Made by a program: the position numbers and the translations under genes. The notes below the pieces were generated by a model, which was not told the DNA's origin, made no database searches, and saw only the letters and a list, made by a program, of their open reading frames with translations. Shown here in pieces: positions 7,325-15,536 of a stretch of 64,000 bases of DNA. The DNA is from Streptomyces sp. NK15101. Lineage in GTDB: Bacteria > Actinomycetota > Actinomycetes > Streptomycetales > Streptomycetaceae. The DNA lies in the NCBI RefSeq assembly GCF_020400725.1, contig NZ_JAINVG010000028.1, forward strand, positions 1 through 64,000, read 5' to 3'. Every line of letters begins with the position of its first letter. Position 1 is the stretch's first letter.

Positions 7325-7664
7325 GCGAGGCACTCCCGGGAATCGCGACTGTGGTGCGACAACACGACAACACGAACGAGTACGCGGCTGCGCGGGCTCC
7401 ATGGTTCCGAATGCGCCCATCGGATGCAAGGGCAGATGCACGTGCACGCGCCGGACCTGTCCGTCCCCGTGCCGAATCTGTGCATAAGTCGTCCACACGA
7501 TGAGGGGAACTTCCCGCGATCCGCACCCACTGTGCCCGCACTGTGCGCCCGGATGCCCGGAAGTCGCCGCCTTTCCGTAATCGAATGTGTACGCGCTGAA
7601 GCGTTTGATGGCAGAATCCGGGGCTCGACGGGGGCTCGACACCGTAAAGGGGAGGCGAAGAGCC
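7325..7664. other. Divergent intergenic region of the whiJ-like locus
   Basis: 340 bp without a gene. It holds the inverted copy of the shared site (7423-7447) and promoters for the ATPase (leftward) and XRE (rightward) genes. GGGGAGGCGAAG at 7649-7660 is the XRE ribosome site. Confidence 0.6.
7423..7447 (-). promoter_or_regulatory. Shared 25-nt site upstream of ATPase gene
   Basis: The reverse complement reads GTGCACGTGCATCTGC-n3-TGCATC, the same 16-mer, spacing and hexamer as 6439-6463. It faces the ATPase gene, ending 98 nt before its ATG, and is about 220 nt upstream of the XRE gene on the other side. Confidence 0.65.
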
Positions 7665-8537
7665 GTGACCGCAGGCGAATCGAGCGGAGCGAGCGGGAGC
7701 GTGGTGCGGCGCATCCTGCTGGGCTCCCAGCTGAGGCGGCTGCGCGAGTCGCGCGGGATCACCCGCGAGGCTGCCGGCTATTCGATCCGTGCGTCCGAAT
7801 CCAAGATCAGCCGTATGGAGTTGGGAAGGGTGAGCTTCAAGGCCAGGGACGTCGAGGATCTGCTCACCCTCTACGGGGTCGGGGACGAGGCCGAGCGCGG
7901 CGCGCTCCTCGGACTCGCCCGCGAGGCCAACGTCGCCGGCTGGTGGCACAGCTTCGGCGACGTCCTGCCCGGCTGGTTCCAGACGTACATCGGCCTGGAG
8001 GGCGCCGCCTCCCTCATCCGCGTCTACGAAGTGCAGTTCGTCCACGGCCTGTTGCAGACCGAGGCCTATGCCCAGGCCGTCGTCAGCCGGGGCATGCCCG
8101 GCGCCTCGCGCGCCGAGGTCGACCGCCGGGTCGCCCTGCGCCTGGAGCGCCAGAAGGTCCTGGTCTCCGAGCGCGCCCCGCAGTTCCACGCCGTCCTCGA
8201 CGAGGCCGCGCTGCGCCGCCCCTACGGCGACCGGTCGGTCATGCAGGGGCAGTTGAGGCACCTCATCGAGGTCTCCGAGCACCCGGGCGTCACGCTCCAG
8301 GTCATGCCCTTCAGCTTCGGCGGTCATGCCGGCGAGAGCGGCGCCTTCACGATGCTGAGCTTCCCCGAGTCCGACCTCTCCGACATCGTCTACCTCGAAC
8401 AGCTCACCAGCGCCCTCTACCTCGACAAGCGCGAGGAGGTCGCCCAGTACCAGCGGGTGATGGAGAAGCTGCAGAAGGACGGTCCGGATCCGGCCGAAAG
8501 CCGGGACCTTCTCCGGGGACTCCTCCAACTCTCCTGA
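7665..8537 (+). CDS. XRE family regulator with DUF5753 (WhiJ-like)
   Basis: 290 residues from GTG 7665, chosen for the ribosome site just before it. The N-terminal helix-turn-helix is LRRLRESRGITREAAGYSIRASESKISRMELGR. The C-terminal DUF5753 runs from about residue 95 (VAGWWHSFGDVLPGWFQTYIGLEGAAS; VPSF-like VQFVHGLLQTEAYAQAV; VMPFSFGGHAGESGAF) to the end. WhiJ-type proteins repress developmental genes, and their activity is set by a DUF397 partner. The neighbouring DUF397 and ATPase genes, and the repeated site before each, support this as one regulatory module. Confidence 0.9.
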   Translation: MTAGESSGASGSVVRRILLGSQLRRLRESRGITREAAGYSIRASESKISRMELGRVSFKARDVEDLLTLYGVGDEAERGALLGLAREANVAGWWHSFGDVLPGWFQTYIGLEGAASLIRVYEVQFVHGLLQTEAYAQAVVSRGMPGASRAEVDRRVALRLERQKVLVSERAPQFHAVLDEAALRRPYGDRSVMQGQLRHLIEVSEHPGVTLQVMPFSFGGHAGESGAFTMLSFPESDLSDIVYLEQLTSALYLDKREEVAQYQRVMEKLQKDGPDPAESRDLLRGLLQLS

Positions 8538-8565
8538 CACATCAGTACGATGACGCCACATCAGT
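8538..8565 (+). repeat. Direct repeat CACATCAGT upstream of aldehyde dehydrogenase
   Basis: CACATCAGT occurs at 8538-8546 and 8557-8565, two helical turns apart (19 bp), in the short gap before the aldehyde dehydrogenase gene. Possible activator site; no regulator can be assigned. Confidence 0.4.
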
Positions 8566-8599
8566 CGCACTGCAGGTAGCGGGTAGAGGGGTCTCAACC

Positions 8600-10057
8600 A
8601 TGTCGCACTTCACCGACCTGGCCCACCAGTACATCGACGGCGAGTGGAAGCCCGGCAGCGGTTCGTGGGACATCATCGACTTCAACCCGTACACCGGGGA
8701 GAAGCTGGCGTCGATCACCGTCGCGACCGCCGACGAGGTCGACCGCGCCTACCGGGCCGCCGAGCGCGCCCAGACCGCGTGGGCCGAGACCAACCCGTAC
8801 ACCCGCCGCCTCGTCTTCGAGCGCGCGCTGCGGATCATCGAGGACCGCGAGGAGGAGATCGCCGGGACGATCGTCGCCGAGCTCGGCGGCACCCGTCTCA
8901 AGGCGGCCTTCGAGCTGCACCTCGCCAAGGAGTTCCTGCGCGAGGCGATCCAGCTGGCGCTGCGCCCCGAGGGCCGCATCCTGCCCTCCCCGGTCGACGG
9001 CAAGGAGAACCGGGTCTACCGCGTCCCGGTCGGCGTCGTCGGCGTCATCTCCCCCTTCAACTTCCCCTTCCTGCTCTCCATCAAGTCGGTCGCGCCCGCG
9101 CTCGCGCTCGGCAACGCCGTCGTCCTCAAGCCGCACCAGAACACCCCGATCTGCGGCGGCACGCTGGTCGCGAAGGTCCTGGAGGAGGCCGGCCTGCCGG
9201 CCGGCCTGCTGAACGTCGTGGTCACCGACATCGCCGAGATCGGCGACGCGCTCCTGACCCACCCGGTGCCGAAGGTCATCTCCTTCACCGGCTCCGACAA
9301 GGTCGGCCGCCACGTCGCCACGGTCTGCGCGCAGAACTTCAAGCACGCCGTCCTCGAACTCGGCGGCAACAGCGCCCTGATCGTCCTCGACGACGCCGAC
9401 GTGGACTACGCGGTGGACGCGGCCGTCTTCAGCCGCTTCGTGCACCAGGGCCAGGTCTGCATGGCCGCCAACCGCATCCTGGTGGACCGCGCCCTGGAGG
9501 AGGAGTTCACCGAGAAGTTCGTGGCGAAGGTGAAGACCCTGCGCGTCGGCGACCCGGCCGACCCCGCCACCCACATCGGTCCCCTCATCAACTCCCAGCA
9601 GGCGGAGTCCGTCTCCTCGCTCGTCGAGCAGACGGTGGCGGCCGGCGCGACGGCCCTGCTGCACGGCACGGTCGACGGCAACCTTGTCTCCCCGTCCGTC
9701 CTCACCGGTCTCGCCGCCGACTCCCCGGTCCTGAGCCAGGAGATCTTCGGCCCGGTCGCGCTGATCGTCCCCTTCGACGGCGAGGAGGAGGCCGTGCGGA
9801 TCGCCAACGACACGCCGTACGGGCTCAGCGGCGCCGTCCACACCGGGGACGTCGAGCGGGGCGTGCGGGTCGCCAAGCGCATCCACACCGGCATGATCCA
9901 CATCAACGACGGCACCGTGCACGACGAGCCGATCGTGCCCTTCGGCGGCGAGAAGCACTCGGGCGTGGGGCGGCTCAACGGCGAGGCGATGGTGGAGTCC
10001 TTCACCACCCAGAAGTGGATCTCGATCCAGCACGGCCGCAGCCGCTTCCCCTTCTAG
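8600..10057 (+). CDS. Aldehyde dehydrogenase family protein (benzaldehyde/vanillin dehydrogenase-like)
   Basis: 485 residues, full length for NAD(P)-dependent aldehyde dehydrogenases, oxidising an aldehyde to its acid in the cytosol. Visible are ISPFNFPF, the catalytic-base region LELGGNSALIV, the nucleophile Cys in FVHQGQVCMAANR, and the cofactor motif QEIFGPVALIVPF. The HQGQVCMA version and overall pattern are closest to aryl-aldehyde (benzaldehyde, vanillin) dehydrogenases; the true substrate is not readable. ATG 8600, with GTAGAGGGG just upstream. Confidence 0.9.
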   Translation: MSHFTDLAHQYIDGEWKPGSGSWDIIDFNPYTGEKLASITVATADEVDRAYRAAERAQTAWAETNPYTRRLVFERALRIIEDREEEIAGTIVAELGGTRLKAAFELHLAKEFLREAIQLALRPEGRILPSPVDGKENRVYRVPVGVVGVISPFNFPFLLSIKSVAPALALGNAVVLKPHQNTPICGGTLVAKVLEEAGLPAGLLNVVVTDIAEIGDALLTHPVPKVISFTGSDKVGRHVATVCAQNFKHAVLELGGNSALIVLDDADVDYAVDAAVFSRFVHQGQVCMAANRILVDRALEEEFTEKFVAKVKTLRVGDPADPATHIGPLINSQQAESVSSLVEQTVAAGATALLHGTVDGNLVSPSVLTGLAADSPVLSQEIFGPVALIVPFDGEEEAVRIANDTPYGLSGAVHTGDVERGVRVAKRIHTGMIHINDGTVHDEPIVPFGGEKHSGVGRLNGEAMVESFTTQKWISIQHGRSRFPF

Positions 10058-10147
10058 GTTCCAGGGCCATTGAGGACAGTAGTTGTCCGCAAGGGTCCGT
10101 AGCGTGGTCGGTGTCGAAAAGCCACAGCCACGAAAGGCGGACCCACC

Positions 10148-10690
10148 ATGGTGGCCCTTGTTCCCGCGGAGCAGCCCGGCGACGAGCGCGGCGCGTTCCT
10201 CGACTTCGTCGAGGCGCAGCGCGCCGCGCTCCGCCGCTCGCTCCTCGGCCTCACCGAGGAGCAGGCGGCGAGCCGCCCCAGTGCCAGCGAGCTCAGCCTC
10301 TCGGGGCTGGTCAAGCACGTCGCCGAGGTGGAGCTGAACTGGCTGCGGCTGGCCCAGCAGCAGCCGAACGAGAAGCAGCGGACCGAGGAGACCTGGGGCG
10401 AGGCCTTCCGGCTCGTGGACGGCGAGACGATCCCCGACGTCGTCGCGTTCTGGGCGGACGTCGCGAAGCAGACGGAGGAGTTCGTCCGCTCGGTGCCGAG
10501 CCTGGACGACACCTTCCCGCTGCCGCCCGCGCCCTGGTTCCCGAAGGACGGGCGGGTGTCGGTGCGCTGGATGCTGCTGCACCTGGTCCAGGAGATGGGG
10601 CGGCACGCCGGCCACGCGGACGTCATCCGCGAGTCCCTGGACGGCAAGGGATCCTTCGACCTGATCGCGGAGGAGAACAGCCTCGCTTAG
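10148..10690 (+). CDS. DinB/DUF664 four-helix metalloenzyme-like protein
   Basis: 180 residues. The DinB superfamily histidine triad is present: one in LSGLVKHVAEVELNW and two in EMGRHAGHADVIRE (HxxxH). Actinobacterial DUF664/DinB proteins are often thiol (mycothiol)-dependent transferases or of unknown activity; the substrate is unknown. ATG 10148 with AAAGGCGGA upstream. Its stop codon lies inside the operator palindrome of the next gene (10687-10704), so the two are closely packed. Confidence 0.85.
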   Translation: MVALVPAEQPGDERGAFLDFVEAQRAALRRSLLGLTEEQAASRPSASELSLSGLVKHVAEVELNWLRLAQQQPNEKQRTEETWGEAFRLVDGETIPDVVAFWADVAKQTEEFVRSVPSLDDTFPLPPAPWFPKDGRVSVRWMLLHLVQEMGRHAGHADVIRESLDGKGSFDLIAEENSLA

Positions 10691-10704
10691 TCAAGGTTGA
10701 CTAA
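10687..10704. promoter_or_regulatory. PadR operator 1 (perfect 18-bp palindrome)
   Basis: TTAGTCAAGGTTGACTAA: 8-bp arms around GG, 9 bp before the PadR gene start. The TCAA-n2-TTGA core recurs at 11329 and 11383. It probably overlaps the padR promoter, giving autoregulation. Confidence 0.75.
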
Positions 10705-10713
10705 CATCGAGGC

Positions 10714-11328
10714 ATGTCGGCGATCCGTCTTCTCGTCCTGGGCGCGGTCAAGCAGCACGGCCGCGCCCACGGCTACCAGGTCCGCAACGACCTGGAGTAC
10801 TGGGGTGCCCACGAGTGGTCCCACGCCAAGCCCGGTTCGATCTACCACGCGCTGAAGCAGATGGCGAAGCAGGGACTGCTGCACGCGCACGAGGTCGCGC
10901 CGAGCACGGTGGGCGGGCCCCCGCGGGTCGAGTACGAGCTGACGGAGGCCGGTGCGGAGGAGTACTTCGCGCTGCTGCGCGAGGCGCTGACCACGTACGA
11001 CCAGAGGACGGACGTCCTGTCGGCGGCCATCGGCTTCATGGTGGACCTGCCCCGCGAGGAGGCCGCCGAGCTGCTGCGCCGGCGGGTGCGGGCGCTCGAC
11101 GAGTGGCGGGCGGAGGTCACCGGGTACTACACGCCGGAGGGCGGCCCGGAGCAGCTCGGGCACATCGGCGAGATCATGCACTTCTGGGTCCACTCGGCGG
11201 ACGCCGGAAAGGAGTGGACGCTGGGCCTGATCGAGCGGATCGAGGCCGGGGCGTACGTGTTCGCGGGCGAGGGCGAGCCCTTCGTGGGGGTGCTGGCGGA
11301 GGGCGAGGAGAACCCGTACGCGAACTGA
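10714..11328 (+). CDS. PadR family transcriptional regulator
   Basis: 204 residues: N-terminal winged helix (LLVLGAVKQHGRAHGYQVRNDLEYWGAHEWSHAKPGSIYHALKQMAKQGLLHAHEV, then the wing PPRVEYELTEAG) and a C-terminal helical Vir_act_alpha_C-like dimerisation part. PadR proteins repress drug exporters or detoxification genes until a ligand binds. It sits in front of a DrrAB-type ABC exporter, and three near-identical dyads flank its gene, so control of itself and the exporter is likely. ATG 10714. Confidence 0.9.
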   Translation: MSAIRLLVLGAVKQHGRAHGYQVRNDLEYWGAHEWSHAKPGSIYHALKQMAKQGLLHAHEVAPSTVGGPPRVEYELTEAGAEEYFALLREALTTYDQRTDVLSAAIGFMVDLPREEAAELLRRRVRALDEWRAEVTGYYTPEGGPEQLGHIGEIMHFWVHSADAGKEWTLGLIERIEAGAYVFAGEGEPFVGVLAEGEENPYAN

Positions 11329-11338
11329 TCAAGTTTGA
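11329..11338. promoter_or_regulatory. PadR operator 2
   Basis: TCAAGTTTGA directly after the PadR stop codon, with the same TCAA-n2-TTGA core as operators 1 and 3 but imperfect outer bases. It lies 45 bp before operator 3 in the ABC promoter region. Confidence 0.55.
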
Positions 11339-11382
11339 ATAATGCCCCGCGAGGGCATACCGTCCTCCGTCAACGGCCACTG

Positions 11383-11394
11383 GTCAAATTTGAC
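11383..11394. promoter_or_regulatory. PadR operator 3 at the ABC exporter promoter
   Basis: GTCAAATTTGAC is a perfect 12-bp palindrome 23 bp before the ATPase gene; the flank CTAAG matches operator 1. Likely the site through which the PadR protein represses the exporter. Confidence 0.7.
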
Positions 11395-11417
11395 TAAGAG
11401 GTGTCGGGAGGAGACGG

Positions 11418-12365
11418 ATGTCATCGGAAGCGATCCTCGTCGAGGGTGCGCTGAAGCGGTACGGGGGGAAGAACGCCCTGGACGGACTCGACCTCGCCGT
11501 CGGGCGGGGCACCGTTCACGGCCTCCTCGGCCCCAACGGAGCGGGCAAGACCACGACCGTACGGATCCTGGCGACCCTGCTGCGCCACGACGAGGGCCTG
11601 GTGCGGGTCGCGGGCCATGACGTACGGACCGGGGCCCGGGAGGTACGGCGGCGGATCGGGCTCCTCGGGCAGTACGCCGCACTGGACGAGGAGCTGGGCG
11701 GCCGGCAGAACCTGGAGATGTTCGGCAGGCTCCACCACCTGGGCGCCCGGCGGGCCGGCGCCCGGGCCGACGAGCTCTTGGAGCGCTTCGGCCTCGCGGA
11801 CACCGGCCGGAGGCCCGTCCGGCAGTACAGCGGGGGCATGCGGCGACGGCTCGACCTGGCCGCCTCGCTGATCACCGGGCCCGAGGTGCTCTTCCTCGAC
11901 GAGCCGACGACCGGGCTCGACCCCCGCGGGCGCACGGAGGTCTGGGAGGCCGTGCGCTCCCTGGTCGGCGGGGGCACGACCGTCCTGCTGACCACGCAGT
12001 ACCTGGAGGAGGCCGACCGGCTCGCCGACCGGATCTCGGTCGTGGACCGGGGCAGGGTCGTCGCCGACGGCACACCCGACCAGCTCAAGGCGCGCGTGGG
12101 CGCCGACCGCGTCGACGTGGTCGTCCGGGACGCGGCGCGGCTCGACGAGGCGGCCGGCCTGCTGCCCGTCGAGCGGGCGGAGGTGACCGTGGACGCCGAC
12201 CGGCGGCGGCTCAGCGCACCGGCCGCGGACCGGATGGCCGTCCTCGCCGAGACCGTCCGGGCGCTCGGCGCGGCCGGGATCGAGGCGGAGGACATCGCCC
12301 TGCGGCGGCCGACGCTGGACGAGGTCTTCCTGCACCTGACCGGACGTGAGAAGGAGGCGGCATGA
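11418..12365 (+). CDS. Daunorubicin-resistance-type ABC transporter ATP-binding protein (DrrA-like)
   Basis: 315 residues. Walker A GPNGAGKTTTVRILATLL, signature QYSGGMRRRLDLA, Walker B EVLFLDEPTTGLDPRGR, then the DrrA-type C-terminal regulatory extension ending ALRRPTLDEVFLHLTGR (about 215-310). It powers drug export with the permease gene that overlaps its end by 4 nt (ATGA). Expression is probably controlled by the upstream PadR protein through palindromes at 11329 and 11383. The exported compound is unknown. Confidence 0.9.
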   Translation: MSSEAILVEGALKRYGGKNALDGLDLAVGRGTVHGLLGPNGAGKTTTVRILATLLRHDEGLVRVAGHDVRTGAREVRRRIGLLGQYAALDEELGGRQNLEMFGRLHHLGARRAGARADELLERFGLADTGRRPVRQYSGGMRRRLDLAASLITGPEVLFLDEPTTGLDPRGRTEVWEAVRSLVGGGTTVLLTTQYLEEADRLADRISVVDRGRVVADGTPDQLKARVGADRVDVVVRDAARLDEAAGLLPVERAEVTVDADRRRLSAPAADRMAVLAETVRALGAAGIEAEDIALRRPTLDEVFLHLTGREKEAA

Positions 12366-13183
12366 GCACGGCACGGCCGACGGCGGGGACGGGCGCGGCG
12401 GAGACGGCGGTTTCGCGGACGAGCGCGGCGGACGTGGTGAGCGACTGCCTGACGATGACCCGGCGCGAACTCGCCCACTGGGCGCGGCAGCCGGTGCAGG
12501 TCCTCGTCGGGCTCGTCTTCCCGGTGATGCTGCTCCTGATGTTCGGCCATCTGGTCGGCGGCGGGCGGGCCGTCGACGGCGACTACGTCGACTACCTGGT
12601 GCCGGGGATGCTCACGCTGACCATGGTCTTCGGCCTCGAAGGCACCATGACGGCGGTGACGCGGGATCTGGACAAGGGCGTGATCGACCGCTTCCGGTCC
12701 ATGCCGATGGCCGACGGGGCGGTGCTCGTGGGGCGGGCGGCCGCCGACATGCTCCAGTCGGCGGTGGGACTCCTCATGATGGCCGGCGTGGGGTACGCGA
12801 TCGGCTGGCGGGCGGACGGCGGCCCGGGAGCCGCCCTCGGCGCGCTGGGGCTGCTGCTCCTGCTGCGCTTCGCGATGCTGTGGATCGGGATCTTCCTGGC
12901 CCTGGTCGCCGGACGGGCGGAGCTGGTGCAGGCCGTGCAGATCCTGGTCTGGCCGGTCGGCTTCCTCTCCAACGCCTTCGCCTCGCCGGACTCGATGCCG
13001 GGCGGACTCGGCACGGTCGTGGAGTGGAACCCGATGTCGGCGACCGCGACGGCGGTGCGCGACCTCTTCGGCAACCCTGGCGGCGAGCCGGGGCACCTCA
13101 CGGCGGCGGTGGTGTGGCCGCTGCTGCTCCTGGCGCTCTTCTTCCCGCTGGCGGTACGGAAGTTCGGGCGGCTCGGGAGGTAG
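12362..13183 (+). CDS. ABC transporter permease, DrrB-like
   Basis: 273 residues with about six membrane helices (PVQVLVGLVFPVMLLLMF, YLVPGMLTLTMVFGLE, GLLMMAGVGYAIGW, LGLLLLLRFAMLWIGIFLALVAG, a segment near 205-220, and VVWPLLLLALFFPLAV at the end). It contains the ABC-2 export motif region VEWNPMSATATAVRDLFGNP. It is the membrane half of the exporter with the overlapping ATPase gene, acting in the cytoplasmic membrane. The N-terminal 30 residues are Ala/Thr-rich and soluble. Confidence 0.9.
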   Translation: MSTARPTAGTGAAETAVSRTSAADVVSDCLTMTRRELAHWARQPVQVLVGLVFPVMLLLMFGHLVGGGRAVDGDYVDYLVPGMLTLTMVFGLEGTMTAVTRDLDKGVIDRFRSMPMADGAVLVGRAAADMLQSAVGLLMMAGVGYAIGWRADGGPGAALGALGLLLLLRFAMLWIGIFLALVAGRAELVQAVQILVWPVGFLSNAFASPDSMPGGLGTVVEWNPMSATATAVRDLFGNPGGEPGHLTAAVVWPLLLLALFFPLAVRKFGRLGR

Positions 13184-13205
13184 CGGCGCTCACGGGGCGG
13201 GAGCT

Positions 13206-13224
13206 CCGGGGCCGCGCGCCCCGG
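13206..13224. terminator. Short GC hairpin between convergent genes
   Basis: CCGGGGC-CGCGC-GCCCCGG in the 42-bp gap between the permease gene and the convergent channel gene. A 7-bp stem; a plausible but weak terminator. Confidence 0.4.
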
Positions 13225-13225
13225 G

Positions 13226-14531
13226 TCAGCGCAGGGCGTTGCCCCGATGGTCGAGTTCGAGCTGCGGGCGCCCGGTGACGATCAGCCAGGCGGGCAGCGA
13301 GGCCAGGCAGAGGAGGGCGAGCACCGTGGGGGAGGCGGCGAGGACGGCGCCGGTGAAGAGGCTGATCCAGCCCTGCCGGGTGGTGGCGAGCAGGACCCCG
13401 AGGACGGCGGAGGAGACGGCGACCGCCGGGTGGACCTCCGGGACGAGCGCCTGGGCGAGCAGCCCGAAGGCGGCGCCGACGAAGACGGCGGGGAAGATCC
13501 GGCCGCCCCGGAAGCCGCAGGAGGCGGCGACCACGAGGGCGAGGAGTTTGACGACGGCGAACTTGGCGAGCTCGCCGGAGGACCAGCCGCCGATCGAGGC
13601 GGTGAGCTCCTTGGTCTCCGCCAGGCCCTTGAAGAGGGTCAGGTGCCCGCCGAGGGCGCCCAGGAGGCCGAGGACGAGGCCGCCGAGGGGCAGCATCAGC
13701 ATGGGGTGCCGCAGGCGCCGGAAGGCGGCGTGGACGTGGGGGAAGAGGTAGCAGGAGGCGAGGCCGAAGACGGCCGCGGCCGGGGCGATGACCAGGGCGG
13801 CGAGGAGGTCGCCGAACCCGGGGTCGGTCAGCGGTGGGAGCCCCACGTCGAAACTCGGGTCGGAGACCAGCTGGGTGGTCGTCGCGCCGGCGCCGGCGGC
13901 GACGAGCGGGGCGAAGAGCCGGTCCCAGAGGGAGCCGCGGCCCGGCTGTCCCGCCAGGGCCTCGGAGAGGACGAGGGCGGCCGCCACGGGGGTGCCGAAG
14001 AGGGCGCCGATGGTGGCGGCCGAGGCGAGCGCGACCCAGGCCGCGCCCGGCACGGCGGGGGCCGCCTTGCGGCCGAGCCAGTAGGCGAGGGCGATGTTGG
14101 CGGCGATGATCGGGTTCTCGGGGCCGAGGCTGACGCCGCCGGCCAGCGTGAGGGTGCTCGCGAGCAGCAGCCCCGGCACCACGCCGGGGGCGAGCGGCGC
14201 TCCGCCGAGCCCCTCGGAGGCCGGGTCGGGTCCGGCGTGGCCGGGCACCTTCCACACGACGAGGCCCACGGCGACCCCCGCCGCCGTGAGCATGACGATC
14301 ATCCAGAGCGCGGAGTAGTTCCCGATGCCGAGCGCGTCCGGCAGGTCGTCCCAGAGGACGTGCTGGAACTCCTCGGCGAGGGCGCTGATCCCGAGGAACA
14401 GCAGGCTCGCCCCCACCCCGACGAGCAGCGCGGGCAGGATCTGGGGGAGCAGGAGCCGGGCGGGCGCCTCCACGGGAGGCGGAGCATGATCAGTGGCCAC
14501 CGCCCCACCATAAGTGAGCAAAAGAGACATA
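13226..14531 (-). CDS. YfeO-like chloride-channel-superfamily ion transport protein
   Basis: About 434 residues, with ten or more membrane helices. ClC-superfamily landmarks are altered as in the YfeO branch: SLGPENPIIAAN in place of the usual GxEGP loop and FRGGRIFPAVFVGAAFG for GxFxP. An ion channel or antiporter role is inferred; the ion is unknown and the canonical Glu/Tyr set cannot be confirmed by eye. The start is uncertain: ATG 14531 (MSLLLTYGG) or GTG 14500, which has a GGTGGGG just before it. Convergent with the DrrB-like gene and divergent from the tipA orthologue. Confidence 0.8.
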
Positions 14532-14582
14532 ACACCCCGAACCGCTCCCGGGTGGCGGCACGGCCAACACCGCGGCGGGCAC

Positions 14583-14613
14583 TTGCACCTCACGTCGCGT
14601 CAGGACCCAGGCT
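14583..14613 (+). promoter_or_regulatory. TipA-type MerR promoter with operator dyad
   Basis: -35 TTGCAC (14583-14588), a 19-bp spacer and -10 CAGGCT (14608-14613). The over-long spacer holds the dyad CCTCACGTCGCGTCAGG (14588-14604). As I recall it, the thiostrepton-inducible tipA promoter of S. lividans has the same TTGCAC, 19-bp spacer and CCTCACGTC...GAGG dyad. Long-spacer promoters are the hallmark of MerR activation by DNA twisting. Confidence 0.75.
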
Positions 14614-14648
14614 GAACGGCGTACCGACTGAGAAAGGGCGGACGGCCG

Positions 14649-15410
14649 ATGGGCTACTCCGTGGGACAGGTGGCCGGCTTCGCCGGGGTCACGGTGCGCA
14701 CCCTGCACCACTACGACGCGATCGGGCTGCTCTCGCCGGGCGGCCGCAGCACGGCGGGCCACCGCCGCTACGACGACGCGGACCTCGACCGGCTCCAGCA
14801 GATCCTGTTCTACCGGGAGCTCGGCTTCCCCCTCGAAGAGGTCGCCGTCCTCCTCGACGACCCGCACGCCGACCCGCGGGAACACCTGCGGCGCCAACAC
14901 GCGCTGCTGACCGCGCGGATCGACGAGCTCCGGAGGATGGCGGCGGCCGTCGAGCACGCCATGGAGGCGAAGAGGATGGGCATCAACCTCACCCCCGAGG
15001 AGAAGTTCGAGGTCTTCGGGGACAAGGACCCCGAAAGGTTCGCGGCCGAGACCGCCCGCCGCTGGGGCGGCTCCCACTCCCACCGGCAGGCCCGGGCCCG
15101 AGCCGCCGCGTACGGCAAGGAGGACTGGCAGCGGATGAAGGACGAGGTGGACGCCTGGGGCGCCGCCTACGCCGCCCTGATGGACGAGGGCCGGGACCCC
15201 GGGTCCGAGGAGGCGATGGACCTCGCCGAGGCCCACCGCCGCCACCTCACCACCTGGTTCTTCGAATGCCACCCGAGGACCCATGTGGAGCTCACCGAGA
15301 TGTACGTCGCCGACGAGAACTTCCACGCGTTCTACGAGGCGATCCACCCGGGCCTCCCCGAGCACCTGCGGGAGGCCGTCCGGGCGAACGCCGAACGCCG
15401 GGCCGCCTGA
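14649..15410 (+). CDS. tipA: TipA-type MerR regulator binding thiopeptides
   Basis: 253 residues, the size of TipAL. The N-terminal MerR domain is MGYSVGQVAGFAGVTVRTLHHYDAIGLLSPGGRS..., followed by a coiled coil about 75-108. The C-terminal TipAS domain (110-253) contains WFFECHPRTHVELTEMYVADENFHAFYEAIHPGL; Cys207 corresponds to the cysteine that bonds thiostrepton-class antibiotics. Met110 (ATG at 14976) has a purine-rich AGGCGAAGAGG before it and would yield a 144-residue TipAS, as in S. lividans. The protein activates its own promoter at 14583-14613. Confidence 0.9.
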   Translation: MGYSVGQVAGFAGVTVRTLHHYDAIGLLSPGGRSTAGHRRYDDADLDRLQQILFYRELGFPLEEVAVLLDDPHADPREHLRRQHALLTARIDELRRMAAAVEHAMEAKRMGINLTPEEKFEVFGDKDPERFAAETARRWGGSHSHRQARARAAAYGKEDWQRMKDEVDAWGAAYAALMDEGRDPGSEEAMDLAEAHRRHLTTWFFECHPRTHVELTEMYVADENFHAFYEAIHPGLPEHLREAVRANAERRAA

Positions 15411-15529
15411 CGAACCGCGCCCGGCCCGCCCGGTCACGACGCCGGGCGGCACCGCGCGGTACCGTCCGACGCCGGGCGGCACCGCGGCCGGGCGGCGTCG
15501 CGCCCCGGGCCGCCTGACGAACCGCGCCC
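15399..15529. repeat. Local duplication around the tipA stop codon
   Basis: The last bases of tipA and those after the stop (CGGGCCGCCTGACGAACCGC) recur at about 15509. Between them CGACGCCGGGCGGCACCGCG occurs twice (about 15439 and 15470). This looks like small tandem duplications in the gap to the convergent YbjQ-like gene. Confidence 0.7.
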
Positions 15530-15536
15530 TGGCGCC

